A DNA stretch of 64,000 bases, taken from CAZTHM01 sp041946825 (lineage in GTDB: Bacteria > Acidobacteriota > Terriglobia > UBA7540). The notes beneath the pieces are model-generated. The model ran no database searches, was not told the DNA's origin, and was given only the letters and a program-made list of their open reading frames with translations. This document shows positions 25,884-34,463 of this stretch, one piece after another. Made by a program: the position numbers and the translations under genes. The stretch is taken from the NCBI GenBank assembly GCA_041946825.1, contig JBHGBD010000002.1, forward strand, positions 124,001-188,000, read 5' to 3'. Position 1 is the first letter of the stretch; every line of letters begins with the position of its first letter.

Positions 25884-26420
25884 GTGAAACTCCGTTTGAC
25901 CCTCCAACATGGATCGCATTCGGGCGAACACGAACTGGAATTCTCCGCTCTTCCCGATGGCGCGGCGGGCGCGCTGCGGTTCGTCCTGAATGGCAGCGCA
26001 ACCGAGGCCGAGTGGGCAGTGGTCACGCCGGGCGTGTATTCGATCCTGATGGGCGGGCGCTCCTACGAGGCGCGCGTGGCGACCCAGCCGGGCGAGGCGG
26101 CCGGCGAGGTGGTTCGCCTGGTGACGGTCGGCACGCGCCATTACCGCGTCGTGGTGCGCGATCCCCGCCGGCGCCGGAGTTCCGCCTCCGCTACGGCTCG
26201 CGACGGGCCGCAGGAAATTCGCGCGCCCATGCCCGGCAAGATCGTGAAGGTCCTGGTGAACGAGGGCCAAAGCGTGACCCCTGGGGCGGGGTTGCTGGTG
26301 ATCGAAGCGATGAAGATGCAGAACGAGCTGCGGGCGCCGCGCGCCGGGCGCGTCGAGAAGATCCACGTCGCCGAGGGCACGGGTGTCGAGACGGGAGCAC
26401 ACCTGGTGAAGTTGGTGTGA
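25884..26420 (+). CDS. Biotin carboxyl carrier protein of acyl-CoA carboxylase
   Basis: 178 residues from GTG 25884 (GGGAGAG upstream). The C-terminal 75 residues form a biotinyl domain, APMPGKIVKVLVNEGQ and the biotinylation site EAMKMQN with Lys144. The N-terminal 90 residues are a linker or BT-like domain with beta strands (WAVVTPGVYSILMGGRSYEAR). It shuttles carboxybiotin between the subunits encoded at 24290 and 21138. Confidence 0.92.
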   Translation: MKLRLTLQHGSHSGEHELEFSALPDGAAGALRFVLNGSATEAEWAVVTPGVYSILMGGRSYEARVATQPGEAAGEVVRLVTVGTRHYRVVVRDPRRRRSSASATARDGPQEIRAPMPGKIVKVLVNEGQSVTPGAGLLVIEAMKMQNELRAPRAGRVEKIHVAEGTGVETGAHLVKLV

Positions 26421-26442
26421 GGCGGCGGCCGAAGGGCGAATG

Positions 26443-26479
26443 CGGATTCTTCGCCCGCCGCGCCGGGCTCAGAATGACA
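26443..26479. repeat. TCATTCTGAG-type dispersed repeat (minus orientation)
   Basis: Read on the minus strand: TGTCATTCTGAGCC, a GC-rich centre, GCGAAGAATCC. Related copies are at 52462-52488 and 53736-53777. Confidence 0.6.
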
Positions 26480-26495
26480 CCTCGTGACGCAGCGC

Positions 26496-27554
26496 CTATT
26501 TCACCTGCGCGGCGTTGGCGCTCGAGGCGACGATCTTCTCCGCCAGGTAATTCATCACCTTCGCACGGTTGCGCAGGTCTTCGATGTAAGCGGCTTTCAG
26601 GAGCTGCTCGCGCTCGTTGACGAGGTTCTGGCGGATGGCGCTCTTGACTTGCGGATCGGAGAGTTCGCGCTGTCCGGCCTCTTCGCGCCCCAGGAGCTTG
26701 AGGATGTGGTAGCCGTCGCCGCTGCGCATGATGGGCGAGACATCGCCGACACGCAGCGAGGTGACCGCCTGGCGAAGCGGCGCGTTCGAAGCCAGGGCCG
26801 ATGCCGGCAGGAAGCCCATGTCGCCGCCCCCCGCGGCCGTGCGCGCGTCTTCGGAGTAAGCCTGGGCCACGGCGGCAAAGTCCTCCCCCGAGCGCACCCG
26901 CGCGTAGAGCGCCTGGATCTTGCGCTCCGCCGCCTGGGGGCTGGTGGCGTCGTCGTTTTTGGTGTTGCGGACCTGCGGGTCGGCGACGGGCGTGACGGCG
27001 ATTTGAGCCAGGTGGTACTGGGTCTCGGACACGTTGAAGGTGCTTTTGTTGCGCTCGAAGTACGCCGCGATTTCGGCGTCCGAGACTTTGATGTTCGACA
27101 CAATTTCCTTATTAATTAGTTTATTGATTATGAGATTCTGACGCACTTCGTCGCGCAGGCTCCCCGTGTCGAGGCCCTGCTCAGCCAGCTTCTTCTGGAA
27201 CTCCTCGCGCGAGTAGGGGCTCTGGAGCTCGGCGGTTTTGGTGTCGACCTCCGCCTCGGAGACCGCGACGCGCGCCCGCGCCGCGTGCGCGATCAGAATC
27301 TGGTTGTTGATCAGCTCGTTAAGAATGTTGAGCTTGAAGCTGAGGGCCTGCTCGGCGCTGCCGGCGTCCGAGCCCGCCGCCAGACGCCCGCGATAGTAGC
27401 GCTCCACCTGGTCGCGGTAAATCGGCGTGCCGTCCACTTCCGCCCAGACTTCGCGGCCGGAAGCGGGCTGGCGCTTGCACGCCGGCAAGAACCCCAGCGA
27501 GAACAAAGAAAGAATGAGGGCGGCCATCCGCCTGAGAATACCGATTGAGTCCAT
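26496..27554 (-). CDS. Parvulin-type peptidyl-prolyl isomerase lipoprotein (SurA/PrsA-like)
   Basis: 352 residues. A lipobox GFLPAC (Cys26) predicts a lipoprotein. SurA-N-like helices (about 40-165) bind client chains, and a rotamase domain (about 170-285) contains GGGDMGFLPASAL and RSGDGYHILKLLGRE. Its probable job is folding outer-membrane or exported proteins in the periplasm. It is divergent from rpmB. Confidence 0.9.
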   Translation of the reverse strand: MDSIGILRRMAALILSLFSLGFLPACKRQPASGREVWAEVDGTPIYRDQVERYYRGRLAAGSDAGSAEQALSFKLNILNELINNQILIAHAARARVAVSEAEVDTKTAELQSPYSREEFQKKLAEQGLDTGSLRDEVRQNLIINKLINKEIVSNIKVSDAEIAAYFERNKSTFNVSETQYHLAQIAVTPVADPQVRNTKNDDATSPQAAERKIQALYARVRSGEDFAAVAQAYSEDARTAAGGGDMGFLPASALASNAPLRQAVTSLRVGDVSPIMRSGDGYHILKLLGREEAGQRELSDPQVKSAIRQNLVNEREQLLKAAYIEDLRNRAKVMNYLAEKIVASSANAAQVK

Positions 27555-27635
27555 GCTTCGATTCTAATCCGTTTTGGGGGAAGGCGACCGGAGTTTTCAC
27601 GGCCGCGGCGGAGGGGGACAGGAACCCGCGGGTCG

Positions 27636-27644
27636 TGGTATAAT
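27636..27644 (+). promoter_or_regulatory. Extended -10 promoter for rpmB
   Basis: TGG followed by TATAAT; GGGACA about 18 nt upstream is a weak -35. Confidence 0.6.
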
Positions 27645-27689
27645 GTTTAATTGGCCGTCCACCAATTCATCGTTCTGTGAGGGAACAAC

Positions 27690-27881
27690 ATGGCTCAGGT
27701 TTGTGAACTCTGCGGCAAGGGCCCCGTCTTCGGGAACCGCATCAGCCACGCGCACAACATCACCAAGCGACGCTGGAACCCCAACCTGCGGCGCGTGCGG
27801 GCCATCGTGGCCGGCGTCCACAAGACCATCCGGGTATGCACCGCCTGCATCCGCTCGGGCAAGGTCATCAAGGCCGCGTAG
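27690..27881 (+). CDS. rpmB: 50S ribosomal protein L28 (zinc-binding form)
   Basis: 63 residues. MAQVCELCGKGPVFGNRISHAHN and TKRRWNPNLRRVR identify L28. Two CxxC pairs (CELC, CTAC) mark the zinc-containing version. It is a single gene behind its own promoter. Confidence 0.96.
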   Translation: MAQVCELCGKGPVFGNRISHAHNITKRRWNPNLRRVRAIVAGVHKTIRVCTACIRSGKVIKAA

Positions 27882-27897
27882 AGTCGCCCCTTCCCTG

Positions 27898-28278
27898 CTA
27901 GACCTCGGCAATCAAATCAATTTCCACCGCCACGTCACGCGGCAAACGCGAGACCTCGACGGTAGCCCGGGCGGGCGGTTTCCCCCCGAAGAACTTTCCG
28001 TAGACTTCGTTCATCTTGCCGAATTCCGCCAGGTCGCGCAGATAGACCGTTGTCTTCACAACCTTCTCCAGACTCGAGCCCGCGGCCTCGACGATCGCGC
28101 CAAGATTCATCAGCACGCGCTCCGTCTGCGCGGCGATGTCCCCCGCGACCAGCTGGCCGGTCGCCGGGTCGAGCGGGATCTGGCCGGAAACGAAGAGCAG
28201 GTTGCCGGCCCGCGCCGCCTGCGAATACGGGCCAATGGCGGCGGGTGCGTGGGGCGTGGAAATCACATTCTGGGCCAT
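27898..28278 (-). CDS. ridA: RidA-family enamine/imine deaminase
   Basis: 126 residues starting at ATG 28278 (MAQNVISTPHAPAAIGPYSQA); a longer frame to 28335 adds an unconserved leader. NLLFVSGQIPLDPATGQ, the substrate-binding Arg in PPARATVEV and LPRDVAVEIDLIA are RidA signatures. It hydrolyses reactive 2-aminoacrylate-type enamines. It lies downstream of relA/spoT on the same strand with a 69-nt gap. Confidence 0.94.
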   Translation of the reverse strand: MAQNVISTPHAPAAIGPYSQAARAGNLLFVSGQIPLDPATGQLVAGDIAAQTERVLMNLGAIVEAAGSSLEKVVKTTVYLRDLAEFGKMNEVYGKFFGGKPPARATVEVSRLPRDVAVEIDLIAEV

Positions 28279-28347
28279 GCATGGTTCTCCTTGTCGATTG
28301 GCGATAGGGCGCTCGGCCCCCGGCGTTGCGAGCACGCGAGGGTCCGC

Positions 28348-30495
28348 CTACGGGTGCATGACGCGGTCGACCTGATAGACGCCGTCGATTCTGCGCAGCG
28401 ACGAGATGATTTTCTCCAGGTGTTCGAGGTCCACGATATCGAGCGTCAAGTCGATGTGGGCCTTGTCGTCGTCGGTGCGCGTCTCGAGATTCTGGATGTT
28501 GGAGTGGCCGTCACTGATGACCGAAGTGACGTCGGCGAGCAAGCCCTGGCGGTCGGCGGTGAACATGCTGAGCTTGACGGGATAGAGGCTGTACTTCGGC
28601 CCCGCCCACTCGACCTCGATGCGCCGGTCGGCGTCGTACATCAGGTTCTGAACGTTGGGGCAGTCGCGCGAGTGCACGGCGATCCCCTTGCCGCGCGTGA
28701 CGTAGCCGGTGATTTCCTCGCCGCGGATGGGATTGCAGCACTTGGCGCGGTAAACCATCAAATCGGTCTGGCCATGGACCTGGATGGCGAGGTCGCGCGC
28801 CAGGCCGAGCGCGCGCTTGACGGCGGTGGTGACGCGCGAGGGCTGCTCCGCTTCCGCGGGCAGCGCGGGAGTGAGCTTCGAGAGCACGTGCCGCGCCGCG
28901 AATTTCCCGTAGCCAAGCCCGGCGTAGAGGTCGTCCACGGTCGTGCACCCGTAGTCGCGCGAAACGCGCTGGTAATCCTCTTCGGAGATCTTCTTCAGCG
29001 TCACATCGAACTTGCGCGCTTCCTTCTCGAGCAGCTTGCGGCCGATTTCAATCGCCTGGTTGCGCTGTGTGACGTTGATCCAGTGCTTGATCTTGTTGCG
29101 CGCCTTCGAGGTCTTGACGAAGGCCAGCCAGTCGCGGCTGGGATTGTGGGAGGTCTGGGTCGTAATCTCCACGATGTCGCCGTTCCGCAGGCGCGACTTG
29201 AGGGGTACGATCCGGCCATTCACCTTCGCGCCCACGCAGTGGTGGCCGACCTCGGTGTGGATCGTGTAGGCGAAGTCAATGGGCGTGGCGTCGCGCGGCA
29301 GCACGATCACCTTGCCTTTGGGGGTGAAGGTGTAAACCTCCTCGGGATAGAGATCGATCTTGAGGGTGGAGAGGAATTCGCCGGAGTCGCGCATGTCCTG
29401 CTGCCACTCGACCAGATGGCGCAGCCACGCGAAGCGCTCTTCGTCCTGCTGGGCGAGCGGCATGCCGTCCTTGTACTTCCAGTGCGAGGCGATGCCCTGC
29501 TCCGCTGTGCGATGCATCTCCTCGGTGCGGATCTGGACTTCGAAAGGCTGCCCGTGCGGCCCGATGACGGAAGTGTGGAGTGACTGGTAGAGGTTGGGGC
29601 GAGGGATAGCGATGAAATCCTTGATGCGTCCCGGCACCGGGCGCCAGGTGTTGTGGATGATGCCCAGCGCGGCATAACAGTTCTTGACGTTATCCGTGAT
29701 GATGCGGACGGCCAGCAGGTCGTAAACCTGTTCGATGGTGATGTGCTGGCGCTTGAGCTTCTGCCAGATGCTGTAGAGACGCTTGATGCGCCCTTCGACG
29801 CGCGCCGGAATGCGCTGCTCTTTCATCTTGGCTTCCACGAGGGCGCGGACTTCGTCCAGGAATTCTTCGCTGACTTTGCGCCGGCTTTCGACGGCCTTCC
29901 GAACTTCTTCATGGGCCTCGGGCTCGAGATAGCGGAACGCCAGGTCTTCCAGTTCGCCGCGCAATTTCCCCATCCCCAGGCGGTGGGCGATGGGGGCGTA
30001 GATTTCGAGGGTCTCGGCGGCGATGCGCTCGCGCTTTTCGGGAGGCAGGTGCTCGAGCGTGCGCATGTTGTGCAGGCGGTCGGCGAGCTTGACCAGGACG
30101 ACACGGATGTCGTCCACCATCGCCAGGATCATCTTGCGAAGGTTTTCCGCCTGCCGCTCTTCCGGCTTCAGGGCTTCGAGGCGGCCGATCTTCGTGACGC
30201 CTTCGACGATGCGCGCGACTTCAGGCCCGAAGGCTTCGCGCACGCGCCCGATGGTGGTGGGCGTATCTTCGACGACGTCGTGGAGCATTCCGGCGGCCAC
30301 ACAAACCACATCCAGCTTCAGGTCGGCCAGGACGTTGGCCACGGCAAGCGGATGGGAAACGTAGGGCTCGCCGGAAAGCCGGCGCTGCGACCGGTGCTCC
30401 GCCGCGCTGAATTCGTAGGCGCGACGGAGGAGCTCCAGGTCTTCGCCCGGGCGATAAGCCTGCACCTTCTGGACGAGCTGGCCGATCTCCTCCAT
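28348..30495 (-). CDS. (p)ppGpp synthetase/hydrolase (Rel/SpoT type)
   Basis: 715 residues with the full long-RSH layout. The HD hydrolase domain (about 25-180) keeps YVSHPLAVA and AGMLHDVVEDT, so hydrolase activity is expected. The synthetase domain (about 235-350) has DLLAVRIITD, RIKDFIAIPRPNLYQSLHT and FEVQIRTEEMH. Then come TGS (VYTFTPKGKVIVLP), helical and zinc-finger-like CCNP regions, and a C-terminal ACT domain. It appears to be bifunctional, as expected where a genome has one long RSH gene. Confidence 0.95.
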   Translation of the reverse strand: MEEIGQLVQKVQAYRPGEDLELLRRAYEFSAAEHRSQRRLSGEPYVSHPLAVANVLADLKLDVVCVAAGMLHDVVEDTPTTIGRVREAFGPEVARIVEGVTKIGRLEALKPEERQAENLRKMILAMVDDIRVVLVKLADRLHNMRTLEHLPPEKRERIAAETLEIYAPIAHRLGMGKLRGELEDLAFRYLEPEAHEEVRKAVESRRKVSEEFLDEVRALVEAKMKEQRIPARVEGRIKRLYSIWQKLKRQHITIEQVYDLLAVRIITDNVKNCYAALGIIHNTWRPVPGRIKDFIAIPRPNLYQSLHTSVIGPHGQPFEVQIRTEEMHRTAEQGIASHWKYKDGMPLAQQDEERFAWLRHLVEWQQDMRDSGEFLSTLKIDLYPEEVYTFTPKGKVIVLPRDATPIDFAYTIHTEVGHHCVGAKVNGRIVPLKSRLRNGDIVEITTQTSHNPSRDWLAFVKTSKARNKIKHWINVTQRNQAIEIGRKLLEKEARKFDVTLKKISEEDYQRVSRDYGCTTVDDLYAGLGYGKFAARHVLSKLTPALPAEAEQPSRVTTAVKRALGLARDLAIQVHGQTDLMVYRAKCCNPIRGEEITGYVTRGKGIAVHSRDCPNVQNLMYDADRRIEVEWAGPKYSLYPVKLSMFTADRQGLLADVTSVISDGHSNIQNLETRTDDDKAHIDLTLDIVDLEHLEKIISSLRRIDGVYQVDRVMHP

Positions 30496-30684
30496 GATTT
30501 TGATTCTAGGGCAGGCGTGAAGGGGCGTTCAAGTGCCGTGTGCGACCTGCCGGCGCGGCAGCGCGCGGAGGGCGGAATCGGGCGGGCGAGCGGCGCGCCG
30601 GAAGCAGGCCTCCGCGCGCGATACACGCTCGTCCGCAGATCGGGCTGTCTTCACCCGCAGCGGCGGGGAATGCGGGCAGCGCGT

Positions 30685-31182
30685 TCACTCGGCGAATTCC
30701 GAGAAGACGTAGTCCCGGCGCTTCTGCTGGGAGTGGCAGGAGAAGCACTGATTCATGTCGTTCAGGCTCCCCGCCTGCTCGTACCCTTTGAATACTTCGA
30801 ACCCCCAGCCGCCGGTATTGGGATAGAGCTTGGCGTTCTTTTTCATCACGGCCAGGAATTTGCGCCCGCGGGCCTCAATCGCTCCCTGGTAGGTGCGGAC
30901 GTCGTACAGGTCGAACACGAAGGTCGCTCCATCGGGAAACGCCGAGCCCACGCGGAGGGCTTTCCAGCCCAGCTCGTTGACGTAGATGTTGTGCATGCCT
31001 CCAAAGCGCTCGAAGAGCTTGTTCTCTTTGCTGAAGATGACCATGGATTTGACGTGAATCCATTTGCGGTACCCTTCGGGATAGGCGATGGCGGTTTTCT
31101 TGGGGGCCTGGGCGTACAGAACCGCCGCGGCCGCAGCGACCGCCACGAATCCCAACAGCAGAAGCCTGGCGCGCGAGGTCAT
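30685..31182 (-). CDS. Cytochrome P460-like haem protein
   Basis: 165 residues from ATG 31182, directly behind a strong AAGGAGGT site. A signal peptide (MTSRARLLLLGFVAVAAAAA) is followed by YPEGYRKWIHVKSM, FGGMHNIYVN, YQGAIEARGRKFLAVMKKNAK and a C-terminal haem-binding CFSCH. This fits the cytochrome P460 family, periplasmic c-type haem proteins some of which oxidise hydroxylamine. The crosslinking lysine of genuine P460 cannot be confirmed by eye. It is monocistronic. Confidence 0.85.
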   Translation of the reverse strand: MTSRARLLLLGFVAVAAAAAVLYAQAPKKTAIAYPEGYRKWIHVKSMVIFSKENKLFERFGGMHNIYVNELGWKALRVGSAFPDGATFVFDLYDVRTYQGAIEARGRKFLAVMKKNAKLYPNTGGWGFEVFKGYEQAGSLNDMNQCFSCHSQQKRRDYVFSEFAE

Positions 31183-31337
31183 GGAGGTGTACCTCCTTCG
31201 GATTTTCGCTCGATTGCGGGAACGGCCTGCGGTCTCAGACCGTTTGGGGGCCATTCTAGCGCAATCGCCTTCGCCACTCCATGCCTTCGTTCGCGCCGGC
31301 GGAGCGAGTCAAAGGGTGTCGTCATGGGAGGGCGTTT

Positions 31338-31346
31338 TGTGATAAT
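31338..31346 (+). promoter_or_regulatory. Possible extended -10 promoter for the sugar-binding lipoprotein
   Basis: TGT followed by GATAAT, about 90 nt before the start at 31437. Confidence 0.4.
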
Positions 31347-31436
31347 CTCCCGCTCCTGCAGTTCAGGCGCCCTGCGCAATCGAAACTCGGTAGGAACGAT
31401 ATGCCAGGGAAACCCACCCGGGGAACGGAGGGCACC

Positions 31437-32444
31437 ATGCAACCTCGACGCATCGTGATACTGGTTCTCGGCATTTCTCTGACGGCCGTGCTCCTCTCGT
31501 GCCAAAAGTCTTTTCATGAGGAGACAGAGCGCTACTATTTCATCTCCGCGAACATTGCCTTGCCTTACTGGCAGGAGGCGCAGGCGGGATTCCAGGATGC
31601 CGGGCGCGCGCTGGGAGTGAAGGTGGAGTTCAAGGGGCCGGAATCGTACAACCCGGAAGACGAGGTGGAGGCCTTCCGCAAGGCCGTCCAGGCGCGGCCG
31701 GCGGGGATTGCGGTTTCTCCCACGCGCCCCGACCTGTTCGTCAAGGAAATCGACTCCGCCATCGAGGCCGGAATTCCGGTGCTCTGCGTCGATTCCGATG
31801 CGCCGGAATCGAAGCGCGTGTTGTTTGTGGGGACGGACAATTTCCTGGCGGGCCAGGAGAGCGGACGGCGCATCGCGGAACTGCTTCACGGCAAGGGGCG
31901 CATCGCGCTCATCACCATCACCGGCCAGTACAACCTGGAAGAGCGCCGGCGCGGGGTGGACGAAGTGCTCAAGAAGTATCCCGACCTGAAGATTTCGCAG
32001 GAACTCAACGACAAGGGCGACCCGCGCATCGCCAACGACCAGATCTCAGCGCTCCTGGAAAGCAAGGACAAGAAAGATCAGTTTGACGGGATCCTGTGCC
32101 TGGAAGCCTCCGGAGGGCCGGGCGCCGCGGAAGCCCTGCACCGTCTGAACCTCGACGGGAAGTATCCTATCGTCGCCATGGACAAGAATCCGGAAACGCT
32201 CGATTGGATTTCGCGCGGCGCCATCGCTGCCACCGTGGCGCAGAAATCCTACACCATGGCGTACTACAGCTTGAAGATGCTCGACGACCTTCACCACAAC
32301 GTCGTTCACGAATTCACCAAGGATTGGCGGTCGGCGCCCACTTCGCCGCTTCCCAAGCGCGTGGACACCGGCACGGCGGTTATCGACAAGACGAACCTGG
32401 CGGATTTCCAGGCCGCCATCGCCACGCGCGCCAAGCCGATGTGA
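31437..32444 (+). CDS. Sugar-binding periplasmic lipoprotein (RbsB-like), no transporter genes nearby
   Basis: 335 residues from ATG 31437 with GGAGGG upstream; an earlier ATG at 31401 is less well placed. Lipobox AVLLSC predicts a lipoprotein. The Peripla_BP_4 pattern is clear: FISANIALPYWQEAQAGF, SPTRPDLFVKEIDSAIEAGIPVLCVDSDAP, VGTDNFLAGQESGRRIAE. Such proteins bind ribose, rhamnose, xylose or autoinducer sugars. No ATPase or permease gene is adjacent, so it either works with a distant ABC transporter or as a sensor protein. A strong terminator follows. Confidence 0.88.
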   Translation: MQPRRIVILVLGISLTAVLLSCQKSFHEETERYYFISANIALPYWQEAQAGFQDAGRALGVKVEFKGPESYNPEDEVEAFRKAVQARPAGIAVSPTRPDLFVKEIDSAIEAGIPVLCVDSDAPESKRVLFVGTDNFLAGQESGRRIAELLHGKGRIALITITGQYNLEERRRGVDEVLKKYPDLKISQELNDKGDPRIANDQISALLESKDKKDQFDGILCLEASGGPGAAEALHRLNLDGKYPIVAMDKNPETLDWISRGAIAATVAQKSYTMAYYSLKMLDDLHHNVVHEFTKDWRSAPTSPLPKRVDTGTAVIDKTNLADFQAAIATRAKPM

Positions 32445-32455
32445 GGGGTCGTTCG

Positions 32456-32589
32456 CCCTCACCCGTCCGCCGCGGCGGACACCCTCTCCCCGCGGGAGAG
32501 GGCAAAGGGCGTGGGTTGAATTGCACGGCCCTCTCCCTTTGGGAGGGGGTGTCCCGTCCCGCTCAGAGCGGGAGCGGGGCGGGTGAGGG
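32456..32589. repeat. Inverted pair of CCCTCACCC palindromic repeats
   Basis: Unit one, 32456-32503, has CCCTCACCC, a hairpin (GTCCGCCGCGGCGGAC), ACCCTCTCCC and GGGAGAGGGC. Unit two, 32528-32589, is the same frame inverted, with core CCCGCTCAGAGCGGG and the ending GGGTGAGGG. A 24-nt spacer separates them. A third copy is at 25803. Confidence 0.8.
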
Positions 32590-32617
32590 ATCAGATAAGT
32601 GGGGTAGTGAGAAGAAC

Positions 32618-32647
32618 AAAGCCCTGGCAACTTGCCAGGGCTTTTCA
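32618..32647. terminator. Bidirectional intrinsic terminator
   Basis: Twelve-bp perfect stem, AAAGCCCTGGCA / TGCCAGGGCTTT, with loop ACT and a T run on the plus side and an A run on the minus side. It separates the plus-strand sugar-binding gene from the minus-strand TPR-Ton operon. Confidence 0.9.
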
Positions 32648-32691
32648 ATTTGGGCACGCCGTGCCCGCAAGAATCAAACCAGGAAGCGCGA

Positions 32692-33510
32692 CTACTGGAC
32701 CGCAGCGGCGGCTTTGGCGGACGCCTGCTTCTTGATGTTGAGGGCCTTCTCCACCCACTCGTTGGCGGTCTTGAGATCCTCTTCGCGAGCCGACGGGTCT
32801 TTCTCGTAGTCGGCCTTCTCGCGGTACATCAAGTTGATGTAGGCCATCGCCGCGTCGTCGTTGGGCTTGAGCTCGATGGCTTTCTGCAGGGCCTGGATGC
32901 CTTCTTCCACCAGCGCGCCGTTGTCCTTCTCCAGTTGGGCTCGCTCTTTCTCCGGCAACGGAGGCAGGACATCCGGCCGGTTGACGTCCTTGGGCATCGT
33001 GAGGTTCAGGTCTTTCCTGACCTGCATGCGCTTGGGGTAAGTCGTTGCCCAGTTGATGACGCCGATCCAGTAATACGGCTCGGGCTCGTTGGGAGAGATT
33101 TGCAGGCGGCGCCGCTGATACTCCTTCGCCTTCTCGAAATCCTTCATGTTGTAGTAGAGCTGGGCAATGCTGGCAATCGCCGTCAGGTTGCTGGAATCCT
33201 GTTTCAAGACGTCTTCAAAGGCGTCGACGGCCTGCTTGCCGATCTTGATGTTTTCCGGCGAATCCCCGCCCGGGATGTATTGCTGGGCATAAGCGGTGGC
33301 CAGATACAGGCGGGCGTTCAACAGTCCGGGGTCCAGATCGACGGCATTCTTGAAAAACACGATGGCCTGTTGAAATTGCGCATTACGGAAAGCCCCCACT
33401 CCTTTGTTCAACTGATCGCGGGCCTTGAGCTGGTCAATCCATTTGCAGCCGCCCGCCGCCCCTGCCAGCAGCAACACCGCGCAAAGCAGGGCACTCTTCT
33501 GGGGTCTCAT
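32692..33510 (-). CDS. TPR-repeat lipoprotein of the Ton cluster
   Basis: 272 residues from ATG 33510; the frame could start nine codons earlier. Lipobox-like LAGAAGGC predicts a lipoprotein. TPR helices are visible at AFRNAQFQQAIVFFKNAVDLDP, AVDAFEDVLKQDSSNLTAI and DFEKAKEYQRRRLQISPNEPEP. It ends the exbB-exbD-exbD-TPR gene run, as in other acidobacteria, and may help assemble or modulate the Ton complex at the envelope; that role is inference. Confidence 0.83.
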   Translation of the reverse strand: MRPQKSALLCAVLLLAGAAGGCKWIDQLKARDQLNKGVGAFRNAQFQQAIVFFKNAVDLDPGLLNARLYLATAYAQQYIPGGDSPENIKIGKQAVDAFEDVLKQDSSNLTAIASIAQLYYNMKDFEKAKEYQRRRLQISPNEPEPYYWIGVINWATTYPKRMQVRKDLNLTMPKDVNRPDVLPPLPEKERAQLEKDNGALVEEGIQALQKAIELKPNDDAAMAYINLMYREKADYEKDPSAREEDLKTANEWVEKALNIKKQASAKAAAAVQ

Positions 33511-33546
33511 CGGAGTTCCTCCCTCAACCCGGTACAAGAATGATGA

Positions 33547-33966
33547 TTACTGCAACTCTTTGGTGATCAAACCGATCTTATCGATCCCCGCGCCTTTGGC
33601 GATGTCGATGATTTCCGCGATATCGCCAAACTGCAGCGTGGCATCACCTTTGACAAACATCACGCGCTCATTCCGCGTCTTGAAGATGTCTTCCAGCCGC
33701 GGCCCGAGCATGCGCTTGTCCACCGCGTCCTGATTGATCTTGATATTCTTGGCGGCATCAATCGAGACCACGATGGTCCGGTTCATGATGTCTTCGCTGG
33801 GCGGCTGCTGGTTGGGGTTGGGCTGCGGAACCAGCGCATCCAGCCCCTTGGGAGTCAAAGGCGTGATCACCATGAAGATGATGATCAATACGAGCAAAAC
33901 GTCGATGAGGGGGGTGATGTTGATGTCCGCGAGGACATCCTTCTTCCCCCCGACAGCCATAGCCAT
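33547..33966 (-). CDS. exbD: ExbD/TolR-family biopolymer transport protein (second copy)
   Basis: 139 residues. DINITPLIDVLLVLIIIFMV is the ExbD membrane segment with its conserved Asp, and the periplasmic part ends GIDKIGLITKEL. It partners with ExbB to harvest proton motive force for TonB. Two exbD genes in tandem suggest a heteromeric stator. Confidence 0.92.
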   Translation of the reverse strand: MAMAVGGKKDVLADINITPLIDVLLVLIIIFMVITPLTPKGLDALVPQPNPNQQPPSEDIMNRTIVVSIDAAKNIKINQDAVDKRMLGPRLEDIFKTRNERVMFVKGDATLQFGDIAEIIDIAKGAGIDKIGLITKELQ

Positions 33967-34007
33967 ACCACTACCCTCCTCAGGCTGACGGAATCTTGGC
34001 CGAGCCG

Positions 34008-34463
34008 CTAAGGTGTAACCGTCGCGGGCGCCGCCTCACCTGGAGCGCGGTGCTCGAGCTTTTCGGTCAGCAGACCGAGAGAGTCCACTCCCGCGGCTCG
34101 AACATTGTCCACCACCGCGACCACGTCCCCGTATTTGGCCCGAGCGTCGCTCTTGACGTAAACCGTCTTGTCGAGCTTGCTCGAGATCCGGTCTTTGACC
34201 TTGGTGGTGATGTCCTCAAGGCGGACCGCGTCCGACCCGAGATAAGCCTTGCCATCCCGGGTGACGGCGATCACGACGGCGTCTTCCTTGTCGGCATCGG
34301 GCATTTGCCGCGGGTTCTCGGCCTTCGCCATATCCACGCTGACGCCCTTTTGGAGCATGGGTGTGATGACCATGAAAATGATCAGCAGCACGAGCATGAC
34401 ATCCGCCATCGGCGTCACGTTAATATCCGCAACGGGTCCCGGCAACTTTCGTTCGACGGCCAT
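34008..34463 (-). CDS. exbD: ExbD/TolR-family biopolymer transport protein (first copy)
   Basis: 151 residues. DINVTPMADVMLVLLIIFMV contains the functional Asp. The periplasmic part has KTVYVKSDARAKYGDVV and SLGLLTEKLE. Its start overlaps the exbB stop. It differs from the next copy enough (DINVTPMAD versus DINITPLID) to be a distinct paralogue. Confidence 0.93.
   Translation of the reverse strand: MAVERKLPGPVADINVTPMADVMLVLLIIFMVITPMLQKGVSVDMAKAENPRQMPDADKEDAVVIAVTRDGKAYLGSDAVRLEDITTKVKDRISSKLDKTVYVKSDARAKYGDVVAVVDNVRAAGVDSLGLLTEKLEHRAPGEAAPATVTP

Noticed and set aside
27574..29583. Long plus-strand frame (669 codons) over ridA and relA/spoT
   Set aside because: It lies antisense to two well-supported genes, has no family features and reflects high-GC codon structure.
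29653..31458. Long plus-strand frame (601 codons)
   Set aside because: Antisense to relA/spoT and the P460-like gene, with no recognisable domain.
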